From NCBI RefSeq assembly GCF_050589605.1, contig NZ_JBNGOO010000006.1: 64,000 nucleotides of DNA; one strand, written 5' to 3'. Below are positions 1-7,538 of the stretch, piece after piece (positions within the stretch are counted from its first letter, which is position 1; the number at the start of each line of letters is the position of its first letter). The stretch comes from Granulosicoccus sp947495035. Its GTDB lineage: Bacteria > Pseudomonadota > Gammaproteobacteria > Granulosicoccales > Granulosicoccaceae. Below the pieces are notes generated by a model. The model saw only the letters and a program-made list of their open reading frames with translations. It was not told where the DNA came from and ran no database searches. The translations under genes and the position numbers were made by a program.

Positions 1-631
1 CGATCAGATCCTGGCCATAGGTGACGACAAGTGCAGCCGATCCCGTGAACTCGGGCGCAGCTACCGTGATCTTGCCTGAATCGGCTATGACGACCTGACC
101 GTTTACCTCCGCGCGACTGAGCAGGAAGTCCCAGTCCGTGGCGTAGTACTGCACCATGCCCGCGTGTACTACCTCGGTCTTCTCGACCTCAGCATTCAAG
201 CCACTATGGCTACCAATGAGTTTGCTGGCAATTTCGCTATCGTTGAGGTCCGTGTAAACAGCATTTCGGCGTGCCAGTGTCATTTTTACAGCCGGGTCTC
301 GACACTCGATGACCAGAGAGGAGTGACCGCTGCGCACTACCCGCACTCCGTGTTTGACCAGGACACCCTTGAAGATGGTTCGGGTCTGGCCTCCATAGCC
401 CGCCTCGATGGTCACCACAGCACCGGGCACCAATTGCGTGCCATCACTGAGCGGAAAACTACCCGCGGCCATGTCGCCATCTTCGAATACCACTTTCGCC
501 CAGGGAATGGTATTGATGCGAGCCACGACCTCCATCGAGATGATCGCCACTCTGTCACTGATTGCAGTGCCGTCACTTGTCAAGGTGACGCTGAGTGGAC
601 CGGTACTGTTGGTGGAAGGCGATTCTGCCAT
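1..631 (-). CDS. eCIS spike protein, VgrG/gp27-gp5-like (Afp8/Pvc8), 3' end outside window
   Basis: This frame is open from an ATG at 631 to the window edge, giving about 210 residues of N-terminus. I translated it by hand. It begins MAESPSTNSTGPLSV and later has a stretch ending in QYYATDWDFLLSRAEVNG, which is the pattern of VgrG and phage late-control D proteins (compare the family motif QYxExDxxFLxRxAExNG). In contractile injection systems this protein forms the hub and puncturing spike at the tip of the tube. It starts 6 bases after the stop of the LysM adaptor, the same order as afp7-afp8 and pvc7-pvc8. The gp5-like spike half lies outside the window. Confidence 0.82.
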   Translation of the reverse strand, partial: MAESPSTNSTGPLSVTLTSDGTAISDRVAIISMEVVARINTIPWAKVVFEDGDMAAGSFPLSDGTQLVPGAVVTIEAGYGGQTRTIFKGVLVKHGVRVVRSGHSSLVIECRDPAVKMTLARRNAVYTDLNDSEIASKLIGSHSGLNAEVEKTEVVHAGMVQYYATDWDFLLSRAEVNGQVVIADSGKITVAAPEFTGSAALVVTYGQDLI

Positions 632-636
632 ACGAT

Positions 637-1326
637 TCAGTGCTCCCTGCGCAATGGTGGAAACGCCAGTCGCATACCGGGCTCGAGATGACGAAACTCG
701 GTCAGGCCGTTGTAGCGAGCAACTTCCGGGTAATAGGAACCATCCTCGTAGACCTGCTCGCACAACAATGGCAAGGTGTCACCGGCCTTGACGACGATCA
801 GGTGACTCAGATCTGGCGATGAACGATTGGCCCGTAGCGCCATTTCCACGGTGCTCATGAACCCGGTAAACGATAACGCCACCTTGGCGCGCAGCGGTTC
901 ACCGTCAGGCTTGAACAGGGTATATTCGATGTTCAAGCTCTGCAGTCGTCCGAAAAAGATCAAAGTGCCCCACAGCAGGCGGACAACACGCGGCTCATGC
1001 AAATTGCCATTGTAGGTGTAGATTATCTTCTCGAGCTTGTCGATCTGGTCTCTGACGCTGTGTTTGGCCGGGGCTGTCACGCCAGTGCAATCAACGAGGT
1101 AATCGAAGGAAAGCGTATCCCCGTTCATCCTGCTGAATCTCGGATGATTCCCGGACTTGCCTAGTTCCTTGCTATCGACATATCGAATCTGCTTCCGGTG
1201 TTTCCATGAAGCCGGGTTGAGCATCAACTCGAACGGATCTCCATCGACAGAGATACTCCCGTCCTTCTTGACCTTGCAAGGTGTCACTGCAAGTCGTTTA
1301 CCGGATTTTTCGTAGCGATCACCCAT
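637..1326 (-). CDS. eCIS LysM-containing baseplate/tube adaptor (Afp7/Pvc7-like)
   Basis: The 229-residue product begins MGDRYEKSGKRLAV. The N-terminal two thirds match the contractile-injection tube-adaptor type (PFELMLNPASWKH, then DTLSFDYLVDCTGV). The last 50 residues form a LysM-like module (VVKAGDTLPLLCEQVY ... YPEVARYNGL ... LEPGMRLAFPP). In Afp and PVC this protein links the tube to the spike hub. The start at 1326 was chosen because its ATG overlaps the stop of the upstream DUF5908 gene as TGATG, a translational-coupling arrangement; an upstream in-frame start at 1374 would run deep into that gene. Confidence 0.85.
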   Translation of the reverse strand: MGDRYEKSGKRLAVTPCKVKKDGSISVDGDPFELMLNPASWKHRKQIRYVDSKELGKSGNHPRFSRMNGDTLSFDYLVDCTGVTAPAKHSVRDQIDKLEKIIYTYNGNLHEPRVVRLLWGTLIFFGRLQSLNIEYTLFKPDGEPLRAKVALSFTGFMSTVEMALRANRSSPDLSHLIVVKAGDTLPLLCEQVYEDGSYYPEVARYNGLTEFRHLEPGMRLAFPPLRREH

Positions 1327-1520
1327 CAGCGCTCTCGAGGTGATTTCACATGATCGGCAAGCCGGTGCTTCCATTCATCCAGCTCATCCAGCAGAGAGTC
1401 CGCAAAACCGTCTCCAGGAGAATGATTGCGCGCCTCGCTGTCAGCCATGATGTCCGTATCCTGTGATTCATCATTACCGACTCGGGAACGTATCAGCAAT
1501 TGTCGAAGCTCGATAGTCAT
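1326..1520 (-). CDS. DUF5908 small eCIS protein (Afp6/Pvc6-like)
   Basis: This 64-residue protein starts MTIELRQLLIRSRV, the signature start of the DUF5908 family (typically MPIEIRELVIRxxV). It ends in a charged stretch containing DELDEWKHRLAD. The family is found only beside tube and LysM genes in phage-tail-like loci; its exact role is not settled. It starts 7 bases after the stop of the second tube gene and ends in a TGATG overlap with the LysM gene, so it is part of a tightly coupled operon. The ATG at 1520 was preferred over a longer frame starting at 1580, which would lie inside the tube gene. Confidence 0.78.
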   Translation of the reverse strand: MTIELRQLLIRSRVGNDESQDTDIMADSEARNHSPGDGFADSLLDELDEWKHRLADHVKSPRER

Positions 1521-1527
1521 CTGATCA

Positions 1528-1986
1528 TCAGTCGTTTCGTTTGAGTGTGTTATAGGCCAGTTCGATGGTTTCGATGGCAAGCTCGTTGCGGGTTGACTCG
1601 AAGGCTCCCACCTCCCACTTCACAGGCCAGGCATTCGACAGCGTCCAACTACGCGCCGGGTCCCCGTTTGCATCAAGCAGCTTCACGACCACCTCCTTCG
1701 GCTCGATGGCCACGGCGAAACCGTTGTCCAGAACGTCCTGGCACCATTCCACCAGTGATGCGTCAATGGGCGCGATGCCTCGTTTGAGCATGAGGTTGGG
1801 ATGCGAAACAGCCTTGGGGAGCTTGTGCACGAACGTGTTCTCGCCACCTTCCGAATAGCTTTCCACTTCAATGGTCGAAGTCAGGCCACTCACTTCCTGA
1901 AAAGCGCTGTCTTCTTCACCATTGTTGCCTCCAATGGAGACGGAGAAGTAGAAGGCTACCGGTGGAGCGAGATTCTCGTCAGCCAT
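1528..1986 (-). CDS. eCIS inner tube protein, gp19-like (second paralogue, Afp5/Pvc5-like)
   Basis: The 152-residue product is a T4 gp19/Hcp-like tube protein: VAFYFSVSIG near the N-terminus, then FQEVSGLTSTIEVESY, PNLMLKRGI, and a C-terminal RSWTLSNAWPVKWEVG motif. It is a paralogue of the next gene upstream, sharing FQEVSGL/FQEISGL, the MLKRG/TMKRG loop and WTLxNAWP. In Afp and PVC the tube gene closest to the LysM/spike genes often provides the baseplate-proximal ring. Its ATG overlaps the stop of the preceding tube gene (TGATG). Confidence 0.88.
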   Translation of the reverse strand: MADENLAPPVAFYFSVSIGGNNGEEDSAFQEVSGLTSTIEVESYSEGGENTFVHKLPKAVSHPNLMLKRGIAPIDASLVEWCQDVLDNGFAVAIEPKEVVVKLLDANGDPARSWTLSNAWPVKWEVGAFESTRNELAIETIELAYNTLKRND

Positions 1987-2444
1987 CAGTCGTTGGTGAT
2001 CACCATGCCTTCATGAGCAATCTCGATCGAATCGATGGCCACTTCGTTGCCATCTGACTTCAGATCGGTTCCGGTGATCTTGGTCGGCCAGGCATTGGCC
2101 AGAGTCCAGACCATGGTGGGTTCTCCGTTTTCGTCCAGCAGGCTGATCGTGACCGGCACACGTTCAATCGTATTCATCTTGATCTGGCTGAACCAGTCCC
2201 AGAACTTGTTATCCGATTTGAACACACCACGTTTCATGGTGACATTGCCGTACTTGACCAGCCCCGGCATGCTGATGGTTCCGAACTGCTTGCTGTTGCC
2301 GTGACGGTATTCGATCGGCTGTGCCTCGACATCGAGCCCCGATATTTCCTGAAAGGACATCTCTTCCGAATTCCAGGTCACTTTGAAATAGAACTTCGGC
2401 AGTGGCCACACTGTGGTTGACTGCTCGGCACCATTATCGGCCAT
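1986..2444 (-). CDS. eCIS inner tube protein, gp19-like (Afp1/Pvc1-like)
   Basis: The 152-residue product begins MADNGAEQSTTVWPLPKFYF. It has the tube-protein hallmarks FYFKVTWN, FQEISGLDVEAQPIEYRHG, NVTMKRGVF, WDWFSQI and WTLANAWPTKITGTDL. It should stack as hexameric rings to form the rigid inner tube that is driven out when the sheath contracts. It lies 29 bases downstream of the sheath gene and is coupled to the second tube gene by a one-base start/stop overlap. Confidence 0.9.
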   Translation of the reverse strand: MADNGAEQSTTVWPLPKFYFKVTWNSEEMSFQEISGLDVEAQPIEYRHGNSKQFGTISMPGLVKYGNVTMKRGVFKSDNKFWDWFSQIKMNTIERVPVTISLLDENGEPTMVWTLANAWPTKITGTDLKSDGNEVAIDSIEIAHEGMVITND

Positions 2445-2473
2445 TGTATTTTCCTCTGTCGGCTGTGTTCAGA

Positions 2474-4018
2474 TCAGGATTTCTGCATCTGCTGCTGGAA
2501 GGTCAGTTCGATGAATTCAGCGGGACGACTCACGGCAACCAGTATCGTCACTCGAAGAATGCCTTCGAGTATGTCCTCCGGGGTCATTGTTTCACCCAGG
2601 CCGACATGCACACTGAATGCATCATCGGGTACAGCGCCCGCCAGTCCGCCACGCTTCCAGATACCGGTGAGAAAGTTGCGGATCATGCCCTTCATCGTCA
2701 CCCAGGTATTGGCGTCATTGGCATCGAACACATACGCCTTGCTGGCGAGCTTGATCGATTGCTCCAGCATGATCATCGTTCGGCGTACATTGATGTAGCG
2801 CCAGTCGAGGCTGTTGCCATCGAGCGTACGTGCACCCCAGACCAGAGTACCTTCGCCCACAAAGCTGCGGATTGCATTGATGGATTTGCCTTGCGGCGTG
2901 ACATTCAAGTCTTCCTGTTCATCGTGAGACAGATTCACGGCAGGTTTCAGAACACCATTCAGACTGACGTTCGCCGGAGCCTTCCAGACACCGCGAGTAT
3001 TGTCGACCATGGTGTAGACACCCGCCATTGCCCCACTGGGCGGCAGACGGTTGGTACGGTCCCGTATCTGTTCCAGCAGGTTGTTGAATATCGGGCTCAA
3101 GGCAATCAGGCTCTTGTTCAACAAGGATTGATGGATATCGATCTCGGCCTTCTCCTCGTCTGTCCAGTTGTCAGTGCCGAGACGTTCGAGCAAGCTGGCC
3201 TGCTGTTGCGCCTTCGGTGACAAGGACTCCGTATCCCCGCCAATACCCAGCTCCTCTGTCAGGATCTCCTGCAACCGCTTCTTGCTGTCATCGTCGAACA
3301 GTCTGTAGTCGAGCTCCTTCGCTTGCAGAACGGTTGTATCAATCCAGGGATAGTAGGCACTGGCATAATCGAGATTGTTCACCCCGAGAGCCGTGCGAAA
3401 GGCGGTGATGACATCCTCCCCATCGGTTCGGGCCTTGTAGCCTTCGTACACGTCCAGTATGGCGATTCGGCTCTGCATCTTTGCACATTGATCCATGGCC
3501 TTTTTCTGCACATCTGCGCAATTGACCCTTTCACCGAGCAACACGGCATCTGGCACGACAATCATGGTCGGCTCTTGCTCCTTGACCAGATGATCAATGC
3601 CTGCCATCAATGTGCCGGAATCCGGTTCGGAGCTGTAATCCCCAACGGATACGATGTAGCAGGTGCCGCCTCCGTTCTGAAAGAACAGCACCATGCTGTA
3701 GTACAGGTTGTAATCCTGACTGGTACGGACAAGGAAATAGTCGGTATCACCCTGCTGGACGGCAGGCTCCCCGTCGTATCCCTCAGGCCGTGTCGTGGAC
3801 AGTTCGTACCTGATCTCGGGACCAAAGCCGAAATACTGGTGGTACTCGGCCATGGATGTGATTCTCCTTGGCGCGTTTGTCAGCGACGTTCGCCTATCGA
3901 GTGCCATTTGTGTATGACCCACGAATGCAGGCACGGCGGTGGCCACCTCGACGACAGAGCTGGGAAAGGCACTTTTCTCGACGATATAGACGCCTGGCGT
4001 TTTCATGACCTTGGCCAC
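2474..4018 (-). CDS. eCIS contractile sheath protein (Afp2-4/Pvc2-4-like)
   Basis: The 514-residue product starts MAKVMKTPGVYIVEKSAFPS, the typical TPGVYxxE opening of contractile-tail sheaths. It carries VPAFVGHTQ near residue 30, and its C-terminal third has the conserved sheath fold (SINAIRSFVGEGTLVWGART, DWRYINVRRTMIMLEQSI, then RNFLTGIWKRGGLAGAVPDD). It forms the outer sheath that contracts to drive the tube. Only one sheath gene is present between the upstream unknown gene and the tube genes, whereas Afp and PVC carry three; single-sheath arrangements are known in other eCIS lineages. Confidence 0.93.
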   Translation of the reverse strand: MAKVMKTPGVYIVEKSAFPSSVVEVATAVPAFVGHTQMALDRRTSLTNAPRRITSMAEYHQYFGFGPEIRYELSTTRPEGYDGEPAVQQGDTDYFLVRTSQDYNLYYSMVLFFQNGGGTCYIVSVGDYSSEPDSGTLMAGIDHLVKEQEPTMIVVPDAVLLGERVNCADVQKKAMDQCAKMQSRIAILDVYEGYKARTDGEDVITAFRTALGVNNLDYASAYYPWIDTTVLQAKELDYRLFDDDSKKRLQEILTEELGIGGDTESLSPKAQQQASLLERLGTDNWTDEEKAEIDIHQSLLNKSLIALSPIFNNLLEQIRDRTNRLPPSGAMAGVYTMVDNTRGVWKAPANVSLNGVLKPAVNLSHDEQEDLNVTPQGKSINAIRSFVGEGTLVWGARTLDGNSLDWRYINVRRTMIMLEQSIKLASKAYVFDANDANTWVTMKGMIRNFLTGIWKRGGLAGAVPDDAFSVHVGLGETMTPEDILEGILRVTILVAVSRPAEFIELTFQQQMQKS

Positions 4019-4033
4019 GGCAATTACCTCCGG

Positions 4034-4852
4034 TTACAGGTTGACATATATGTCTGTGACGCGACTGCTCGCACCATTGACAGGTTCAATACGCGTGTTC
4101 GCGACTGAGGCATGCGGCAAGCGCTCGACAAGCGCTCTCGAATGCTTCGCAGATCTGGCGTGGAGGGCGAATCGCGGCCCACCGCGTGCACTCAGTGGCA
4201 CCGTCTCTTTCGACAGAAAGGTGGCAGCCGTTCGTCCCCCGATGATCTGCAACTCACCAAGGGGTTCGAATTCCATCCTGCCTTCGCTATCCACGACTTC
4301 CACGTCGTGGCCGTCAAACTCACCCAGGACTCGATAACGCCAGAAACTTCGCAATGCCTGCAGACGAATCCGGTAGCGGCGTGGATTCACATCCCGGACA
4401 TGAATCACAACCAGCGCCAGTGGCGGCAACAGATAGTCTCTGGGTACCAACCAGGCATTCAATCTTTCGTCATCCAGACTGACAAAATTCGACTCAGTCA
4501 CGTACGCCTCCCTGTGCATGCCGTGACGATGCGCATCATCGGATTCCAGATAGAGCAACTTGCCTGTTTGCATCAGTGGTGGCTCCGAGCACCCCGCCAG
4601 TGATGGCTCGCTGCTTCGCAGGTACCAAACGAGCGTCAGAGAGCTATCGCCAGACAATTCGGCGAGTTGATCCGCCAGCGTCTCATCGTGCAACACCTGC
4701 AACACACCGCCTTTACTCCTGATGAGCAGCCCTGCTCTGGCAAGCGCAATCCGGCAGGCATCGAGCGGCTCCAGTCGCAATGCAGGACAGGCCATTTCTC
4801 CCATGTAGGCGTGATGCATCGACAGTTCGAAGAGGGTTGCGTAGCGACTCAT
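4034..4852 (-). CDS. conserved eCIS-associated protein of unknown function
   Basis: This 272-residue protein begins MSRYATLFELSMHHAYMGEM. It has no signal peptide and no membrane segment. Its C-terminal half includes ALVVIHVRDVNPRRYRIRLQ, SFWRYRVLGEF, a probable beta-rich stretch with VEVVDSEGRMEF, FLSKETVPLS, and ALVERLPHAS. I do not recognise a named domain, but proteins of this size and pattern sit next to DUF4255 genes in eCIS clusters, so a structural or assembly role at the cap or sheath end is a reasonable inference. Its start overlaps the end of the cap gene by 4 bases and its stop is 15 bases before the sheath gene. Confidence 0.6.
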   Translation of the reverse strand: MSRYATLFELSMHHAYMGEMACPALRLEPLDACRIALARAGLLIRSKGGVLQVLHDETLADQLAELSGDSSLTLVWYLRSSEPSLAGCSEPPLMQTGKLLYLESDDAHRHGMHREAYVTESNFVSLDDERLNAWLVPRDYLLPPLALVVIHVRDVNPRRYRIRLQALRSFWRYRVLGEFDGHDVEVVDSEGRMEFEPLGELQIIGGRTAATFLSKETVPLSARGGPRFALHARSAKHSRALVERLPHASVANTRIEPVNGASSRVTDIYVNL

Positions 4853-5436
4853 TCAGCCGTCCCGGAACGGGTAGAAACCGTCGTGGCAGGCTCCCGAATG
4901 GGTTGTACCTCCCTCAGAACATCCGCAGACTCAAGGGTGATCATCCGAATCTTGTAGAGAATCGATGGTAGATAGCGACCACCAAGAATGCTCCACAGAT
5001 TGCTCAACTGCGAGATTGACAGATTCTCGATATCCAGCGTCAGCCGCTGTATTCGCGGGTCAAGATCCGGAGAGTTCGTGGACGTCATTACCGGCTGACG
5101 CTGAAAGAAACTGGCTGCGTCAGAAATGAAACGCAGGGCTTCTGCATAGTTGCCATTGGCAAAATTCGCGGCCACCAGCACATGCAGATTGAGATGCAGG
5201 GGCCGAGTACTCCCCCGTTGCGTCAGCTCGGAATCGCGAGAGCCATTCCCCCGCGCGACAGAGTCTTTCTCGATATTGACAACAAACATGAGCAGTTTGT
5301 TGTCTATCCGCGCCGTGACCGTACCATCTTGCTCGAACAGTGGTGATAAAACGACCCTGCCCTCTGACTCACCAAGTTTGCGCTTCAGGTGTCGATCCAG
5401 TTCAAGAGCAACATGACTGAGCGCAGCCTCTATCAT
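4849..5436 (-). CDS. eCIS tube-terminator/cap protein, DUF4255 (Afp16/Pvc16-like)
   Basis: The 195-residue product begins MIEAALSHVALELDRHLKRK and matches the DUF4255 (Pvc16 N-terminal) type: LNLHVLVAANFANGNYAEAL near the middle, a short QRQPVMTS stretch, then LTLDIENLSISQLSNLWSIL and a C-terminal IRMITLE strand. In Afp and PVC this protein caps the tube and sheath and sets particle length. Here it is the first recognisable gene of the leftward eCIS operon, whereas in Afp/PVC it is usually last; the cap-first order is seen in other eCIS lineages. It overlaps the next gene by 4 bases. Confidence 0.85.
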   Translation of the reverse strand: MIEAALSHVALELDRHLKRKLGESEGRVVLSPLFEQDGTVTARIDNKLLMFVVNIEKDSVARGNGSRDSELTQRGSTRPLHLNLHVLVAANFANGNYAEALRFISDAASFFQRQPVMTSTNSPDLDPRIQRLTLDIENLSISQLSNLWSILGGRYLPSILYKIRMITLESADVLREVQPIREPATTVSTRSGTAE

Positions 5437-5466
5437 CAGACGAGACGCACGGCCCAGAGCTTGGCA

Positions 5467-5652
5467 TCAGCCATATTCAGGATTCGAACAGAGCTGATAC
5501 ATCGCCCCGATCCACTCCCTGTACAGCATGCCTGTCCCTTCACAATCAACGCAACGTACATCAGCGATATATCCCTGTTCAACAGCTGAATCGATCACCT
5601 GACCACAATCCGTTGCAATCGCAGAATACTTCCTGATCGTGAACCAATTCAC
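5467..5652 (-). CDS. doubtful small ORF with one DnaJ-type CxxCxGxG motif
   Basis: A 61-codon frame with a GTG start lies 30 bases upstream of the cap gene on the same strand. It contains CVDCEGTG, which fits the CxxCxGxG zinc-binding repeat of DnaJ, but only once and without the paired repeats needed for a full zinc site. No convincing Shine-Dalgarno sequence is seen, and the start lies in an inverted repeat. It may be a leader peptide, a real small protein or chance. Confidence 0.2.
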   Translation of the reverse strand: MNWFTIRKYSAIATDCGQVIDSAVEQGYIADVRCVDCEGTGMLYREWIGAMYQLCSNPEYG

Positions 5653-5678
5653 CTTTCCGTGATAGGTGACTTTTTATA
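5649..5678 (-). promoter_or_regulatory. possible eCIS operon promoter with inverted repeat
   Basis: On the minus strand a TATAAA -10-like element (5678-5673) is followed by a 6-bp inverted repeat with 9-base spacing (TCACCT at 5649-5654, AGGTGA at 5664-5669). No good -35 box is visible. Read on the plus strand the same repeat is followed by C and five T, so it could also act as a weak terminator. Confidence 0.3.
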
Positions 5679-6128
5679 TCACAACGGACAAGGCAATTCA
5701 CCTAGAAATACAAGTCGATTTGAGACATCAGCCAACGACCTCAGACTTGCGATACGCATGAAAACACTGTCAGCGCACTGTATACATGACGAATTCAGTA
5801 ATCTCGCGGTACTCAGATACGTCCACTTCTTTCAGCAGATCCAACACTAAAGTATAGCCAGTCAACTTGACGTATACCCACCGTGGTGAGAGCCACTGTT
5901 GCATATTCACGCATCAATGTATCATCAGGTTTACAAGGAGCAGAAAACGAGATCCCCCTGCACGCAATACAAGTGTTCCAGTTGCAGAGGGTGTAGATTG
6001 TCCAGTACACGACCTCATGCCGTTATCGGCAGATCTCACGACACCCGACAATTGCCGCATCCGTTTAGGTACAAGTCCACCCTCCTGGCGATGCCCTTTG
6101 CCAGGTCTTTACCTGAGAATATCGAATC

Positions 6129-7451
6129 ATGTATATCTCTGCCGAAAAGAACGAGGAGAACAGGCGCAGTACATCAGCAAGAACTGGTGCAGAATATCCA
6201 TGCGGCGACTCAAACCACACCGGGTCTGTTGACAACTGCACGGAACCACTGCAATACCGAATGTACCGATCAGCCCTGCCCGATCCGGTAGCAAATCCGG
6301 AATCCGCACTTCACCGTCAATACCATGCCGGAACAGCGCCGTTGAACGGGCGTACCGAAAGTTCCACGGATATCTTTCAGACCATGGCCGATCAGGGCGC
6401 GGTCGCAACGGCCCAGAGGATGCTTCGGCATCGACTGGAATCCAGTCCACGCACTGCGTTGCAACTACACGGGCCGCAAGCAATAATGCAACGCAAGGTC
6501 GCCCTCAACACCTCGCTCGTTGGCAACAATCTCAAAGGGCTCAAGGTCTCGAGCGGAGGTGCGCTGGGCGTGGTGTTCATCCCCGATGTGGTTGCCAAGC
6601 CAGAAGTCGACGGCCAATCAGCGGTTGATATATCGACATCGATCAACACGGTAATGGGAGGAGTGGTCGACGGAGGGTGGTCTGTCAGCGCACCTTCTGC
6701 ACGCCTCGCGCAGGTTCTGGAGGTTGCCGAAATCGCCAAAGCACTGAACCTTCGCAACCAGACAAAACCTGGCTCGGTCGGCGATCAGAACCGAGTAGCC
6801 GCAATGGTTGCTGCGCTGACCACCAGGCCCGAGAATGTCGTTATCTACGAGCAAGCGCCCGGCACAGACTTCGTCAACCACCTCGCTGACGGTGCTCTGA
6901 ATAATGCCGCAGCGAAGAAGCAGAGCAAGAAAGGCCAACCGAAAACAGGCAGTGGGCTTGCGCAGCTGGCCGATCCAGGCTATGCCCGACATCTGGGTCG
7001 TATTGCCGCACTGGATATCTTCATGGGTCACCGGGATCGCTTGCACGGCGCCGGCAACTTCGAGAACTGGATGAGCGATGTGAGGTCGCGACGGCTGACT
7101 CTGGTCGACAACGATATCTCAAACCTTTCACTGGCGAACTGGAGTACCCATCAGGATGTCCAGCAACTGACCAATCAACAGTATCCGCTGCTGGCCAATA
7201 CGATCGTCACCGAGATTGATTCGCTGCTCAACCATCAGGGTTATGGCGGCGGCAAGCTGGGTGCCAAGGATCTTGCTGTCTGGCAAAACACGATACGGCC
7301 CGTATTCCAGACCTGTATCGAGGCGGGTTTGCAGGCCGGCCGACTGAAGCTGCTACAGCGTGGCTGGGGTCTTGTCAATGCTCTGCGCGTGGCGAATTCA
7401 CCGCTGGCGGATCGGCTGGAAGAGCGTCTCAACCACCTCCATAATGGGTGA
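6129..7451 (+). CDS. putative eCIS cargo with atypical protein/lipid-kinase-like core
   Basis: The 440-residue product has a low-complexity N-terminus of about 110 residues ending in MADQGAVATAQRM, HRLESSPRTALQ and AIMQRK, like the leader regions of DUF4157-linked eCIS proteins. From about residue 135 it shows kinase-like elements in the right order: a glycine-rich turn (SSGGALGVVFI, G143-G147), a lysine on the next strand (DVVAKPE, K157), a catalytic-loop-like GHRDRLHGAGNFEN (D303, R304, N310, N313) and a metal-site-like VDND (D327, D329). The D-R-x(n)-N then D pattern is that of the PI3K/PI4K, actin-fragmin kinase, Fam20 and HipA superfamily rather than classical Ser/Thr kinases. The kinase call is inference from motifs. 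Alternative starts are at 6261 and 6384. Confidence 0.6.
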   Translation: MYISAEKNEENRRSTSARTGAEYPCGDSNHTGSVDNCTEPLQYRMYRSALPDPVANPESALHRQYHAGTAPLNGRTESSTDIFQTMADQGAVATAQRMLRHRLESSPRTALQLHGPQAIMQRKVALNTSLVGNNLKGLKVSSGGALGVVFIPDVVAKPEVDGQSAVDISTSINTVMGGVVDGGWSVSAPSARLAQVLEVAEIAKALNLRNQTKPGSVGDQNRVAAMVAALTTRPENVVIYEQAPGTDFVNHLADGALNNAAAKKQSKKGQPKTGSGLAQLADPGYARHLGRIAALDIFMGHRDRLHGAGNFENWMSDVRSRRLTLVDNDISNLSLANWSTHQDVQQLTNQQYPLLANTIVTEIDSLLNHQGYGGGKLGAKDLAVWQNTIRPVFQTCIEAGLQAGRLKLLQRGWGLVNALRVANSPLADRLEERLNHLHNG

Positions 7452-7538
7452 CTTGACGTGTCGGCATGGAGCTGCCGTGTCATTGTTGAACCGGATCGAC
7501 ATCAGAGATCCGCATTCGTGGGAACCGAGGACAATGCC

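Larger units (their letters stand above)
5437..6128. other. intergenic region between the eCIS operon and the divergent cargo module
   Basis: About 690 bases separate the two divergent transcription units. Apart from the doubtful 61-codon frame and the inverted repeat at 5649-5669, I see no gene, RNA or mobile element. Its length and its AT-rich patches (around 5670-5850) fit a divergent control region for both the eCIS genes and the rightward module. Confidence 0.5.

Noticed and set aside
2402..4108. Long plus-strand frames opposite the sheath gene
   Set aside because: The sheath match on the minus strand is clear; the plus frames have no family pattern.
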